From positions 22,848 to 86,847 of the forward strand of contig JAUXOA010000053.1 in the NCBI GenBank assembly GCA_030682475.1: a stretch of DNA of 64,000 bases, in the 5' to 3' direction. Every line of letters begins with the position of its first letter. Position 1 is the first letter of the stretch. The notes under the pieces are model-generated. The model was not told the DNA's origin. It saw only the letters and a program-made list of their open reading frames with translations, and searched no databases. This stretch comes from Rhodoferax sp. GTDB lineage: Bacteria > Pseudomonadota > Gammaproteobacteria > Burkholderiales > Burkholderiaceae_C. The translations under genes were made by a program, and so were the position numbers. Of the stretch, positions 62,305 to 64,000 are shown in pieces.

Positions 62305-63868
62305 AGAAGCCACCGCCCGCATCAAGATCAACAAGCTGCTCGAAGTTGCTGGCTGGCGCTTTTTCGCCGACGGAAAATCACCTGCCAATATCCAGCTTGA
62401 ACCCAGCATCACGATCAAGACGCAAGACCTTGACGCCCTCGGCGAAAACTTTGAGAAATCGTCAAAAGGGTTTATTGATTTTCTTCTTCTCAACGACAAA
62501 GGCTTTCCCTTTATCGTCCTCGAAGCAAAGTCAGAAGACAAAAGTCCGCTCGTTGGCAAGGAGCAGGCCCGCAAATACGCACGGTCGCAGAACTGCCGTT
62601 TCATCATCCTTTCCAACGGCAACCTGCACTACTTCTGGGATCTTGCGCGCGGCAACCCCTACCTCATCACAAGCTTCCCGACGCCCACGTCTGTGATGGG
62701 TTACCAGAAAACCGTTCCCGACCCCAGGCGTCTTGTCGAAGAGGCGGTCGGTGACGACTACCTTGTCCTCACGCAGCGCCCCGGCTATGCTGCCGAGGCC
62801 GCCTGGAAGAATGAGGCCGAACGCCCCGGCTTCATCGGCGCCAACAGCCTGCGCTTCCTGCGGCCCTATCAAATAAAGGCCATCGTCGCCCTGCAAAGTG
62901 CTATCCGAAGCGGCAAAGACCGCTTTCTCTTTGAGATGGCCACCGGCACCGGCAAGACGCTCACTGCTGCGGCCGTCATCAAACTCTTTCTGCGCACGGG
63001 TAATGCCCGGCGCGTGCTCTTTCTGGTGGACCGCCTGGAGCTTGAAGACCAAGCCAAAAAAGCTTTCAGCAAAGTGCTTGGCAACGATTACCAAACCGTC
63101 ATCTACAAGGAAAACCGCGACGACTGGCGACGTGCTGAAATCGTTGTCACCACCGTCCAGTCGCTGCTCTTCAACAACAAGTACCAGCAGCTTTTTTCGC
63201 CGACTGATTTCGATTTGGTTATCTCCGACGAAGCCCACCGCTCCATCGGCGGTAATGCCCGCGCCGTCTTCGATTACTTTATCGGCTACAAACTGGGCCT
63301 CACCGCCACACCGCGCGACTACCTCAAGAAATTTGAGAAGACCAAGCCCAGCACCCGAGACCCACGCGAATTTGAGCGCCGTTTATTGCTCGACACCTAC
63401 CGCACCTTCGGTTGCGATGACGGCCAGCCCACCTACCGCTATTCCCTGCTCGATGGTGTGAAAGATGGCTTCCTCATCAACCCCACTGTTGTGGATGCAC
63501 GCAGCGAGATCACCACACAACTTCTGTCGGAAGATGGCTTTGTGGTTGACTTCAAAGACGATCAGGGCGAAGACCAGAAAGAGACGTTCAAGCAGCGCGA
63601 ATTCGAAAAACGTTTCTTTTCCGACGCCACCAACCAGCTTTTCTGCAAAACATTTCTGGAGCATGCGCACCGCGACCCCATCAGCGGCGAGATTGGCAAA
63701 TCTATCCTCTTTGCCGTGAGTCAAAATCACGCCGCCAAACTGGCGCAGATTCTGAATCTGATGGCGGACAAAATGTTCCCCGGAAAATACCAGTCTGACT
63801 TTGCCGTGCAAGTCACCTCACAGATTACCGACGCCCAGCAATTCACCATCAACTTTACCAATCAGTAG
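62294..63868 (+). CDS. hsdR: Type I restriction HsdR subunit, truncated
   Basis: 524 residues from a GTG at 62294 with AGGGA nearby. N-terminal nuclease motif FIDFLLL...FIVLEAKS (Asp62, Glu77, Lys79), then the helicase: FEMATGTGKTLTAAAVIKLF (Walker A), SDEAHRS (DEAH box) and GLTATPRDYLKKF. The frame stops with TAG right after QFTINFTNQ, before the second RecA domain is complete and without the C-terminal part; full HsdR proteins of this type exceed 800 residues. The sequence beyond looks foreign. Probably inactivated; hsdM and hsdS would lie beyond or elsewhere. Confidence 0.85.
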   Translation: MTNKEATARIKINKLLEVAGWRFFADGKSPANIQLEPSITIKTQDLDALGENFEKSSKGFIDFLLLNDKGFPFIVLEAKSEDKSPLVGKEQARKYARSQNCRFIILSNGNLHYFWDLARGNPYLITSFPTPTSVMGYQKTVPDPRRLVEEAVGDDYLVLTQRPGYAAEAAWKNEAERPGFIGANSLRFLRPYQIKAIVALQSAIRSGKDRFLFEMATGTGKTLTAAAVIKLFLRTGNARRVLFLVDRLELEDQAKKAFSKVLGNDYQTVIYKENRDDWRRAEIVVTTVQSLLFNNKYQQLFSPTDFDLVISDEAHRSIGGNARAVFDYFIGYKLGLTATPRDYLKKFEKTKPSTRDPREFERRLLLDTYRTFGCDDGQPTYRYSLLDGVKDGFLINPTVVDARSEITTQLLSEDGFVVDFKDDQGEDQKETFKQREFEKRFFSDATNQLFCKTFLEHAHRDPISGEIGKSILFAVSQNHAAKLAQILNLMADKMFPGKYQSDFAVQVTSQITDAQQFTINFTNQ

Positions 63869-64000
63869 TGTCCCAACGTTTGCACATCAGGACGTCGTAA
63901 GTTAATGATTTACTTGTTAAATTTAGTGTTTGACTCTGGTCTCGATTTCAACGTCGAAATGCAGACTTGTGGTTTTTTGCGGGTTTCCGCCCAAAACCAC
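63866..64000. mobile_element. Possible insertion-element end in hsdR
   Basis: Right after the last HsdR-like codons the sequence changes: TAGTGTCCCAACG, then an AT-rich non-coding run. No frame continues HsdR in the remaining 132 bp. At the window edge GTGGTTTT (63969-63976) pairs with AAAACCAC (63993-64000), with inner GCGG/CCGC (63979-63982, 63987-63990). No transposase is visible, so family and end are unknown; an insertion sequence is the simplest reading. Confidence 0.5.

Overview
The window looks like a chromosomal segment of a Comamonadaceae-type betaproteobacterium (order Burkholderiales), possibly close to Rhodoferax or Polaromonas; the genus is inference. The basis is the gene set and layout: str/S10 ribosomal genes with a long-tailed S3, the PTS trio IIA(Man)-HPr-EI without a permease, PhaM, DUF3567, a DUF6502/DUF5666 pair, recG-oxyR-ubiA, queuosine genes, and GC-rich coding DNA throughout. 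No tRNA, rRNA or CRISPR array was seen.

Layout. 1-9363: translation block (end of rpsG, fusA, tuf, rpsJ, then rplC to rpsQ behind what looks like its own promoter) ending in a strong hairpin terminator; the usual next gene, rplN, is not there. 9438-23848: housekeeping and metabolism (peroxiredoxin, MFS transporter, PTS proteins, glycolate-oxidase-type flavoprotein, LysR regulator, phosphatidylserine decarboxylase, formyltetrahydrofolate deformylase, omega-aminotransferase, ChaN-like lipoprotein, FAH-family hydrolase, MarC). 23983-31824: a metal-uptake locus with DUF2946 and PCu(A)C proteins, a copper-type TonB receptor, a broken third DUF2946 gene, a siderophore-type TonB receptor and a PepSY membrane protein.

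31930-46954: PhaM-FIST, two separate queuosine loci (tgt/queA and queD/queE), each touching a PIN-domain toxin-antitoxin pair, the DUF6502/DUF5666 pair, a DUF4143 ATPase, recG carrying an in-frame interspersed repeat, oxyR and ubiA. 46996-53165: proC, a relic of a NorQ/CbbQ-type ATPase, an NTF2-like protein, a three-gene operon (DUF971, a B12-binding-type radical SAM protein with a CCAEP tail, ATP-grasp) and a membrane diguanylate cyclase.

53373-61487: nine overlapping genes (acyl carrier protein, COG4648 membrane protein, acyl/aryl-ACP ligase, hot-dog dehydratase, LpxL-like acyltransferase, LolA-like protein, MMPL exporter, NodB deacetylase, PAP2 phosphatase). They resemble the accessory half of an aryl-polyene cluster but have no ketosynthase, ketoreductase or thioesterase. 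This operon and the CCAEP-tail radical SAM operon are the best candidates for poorly described systems. 61562-64000: a HepT/MntA-type toxin-antitoxin pair and a type I restriction HsdR gene that stops early, where foreign-looking sequence begins.

Several repeat families lie between or inside genes: four copies of a GGACAGAGC...GGTCTGTCC hairpin, a GC-rich spacer element between ptsH and ptsI, and the 84-bp palindromic element inside recG. Three gene relics (DUF2946, a YffB/ArsC-like reductase, a NorQ/CbbQ ATPase) show internal deletions.
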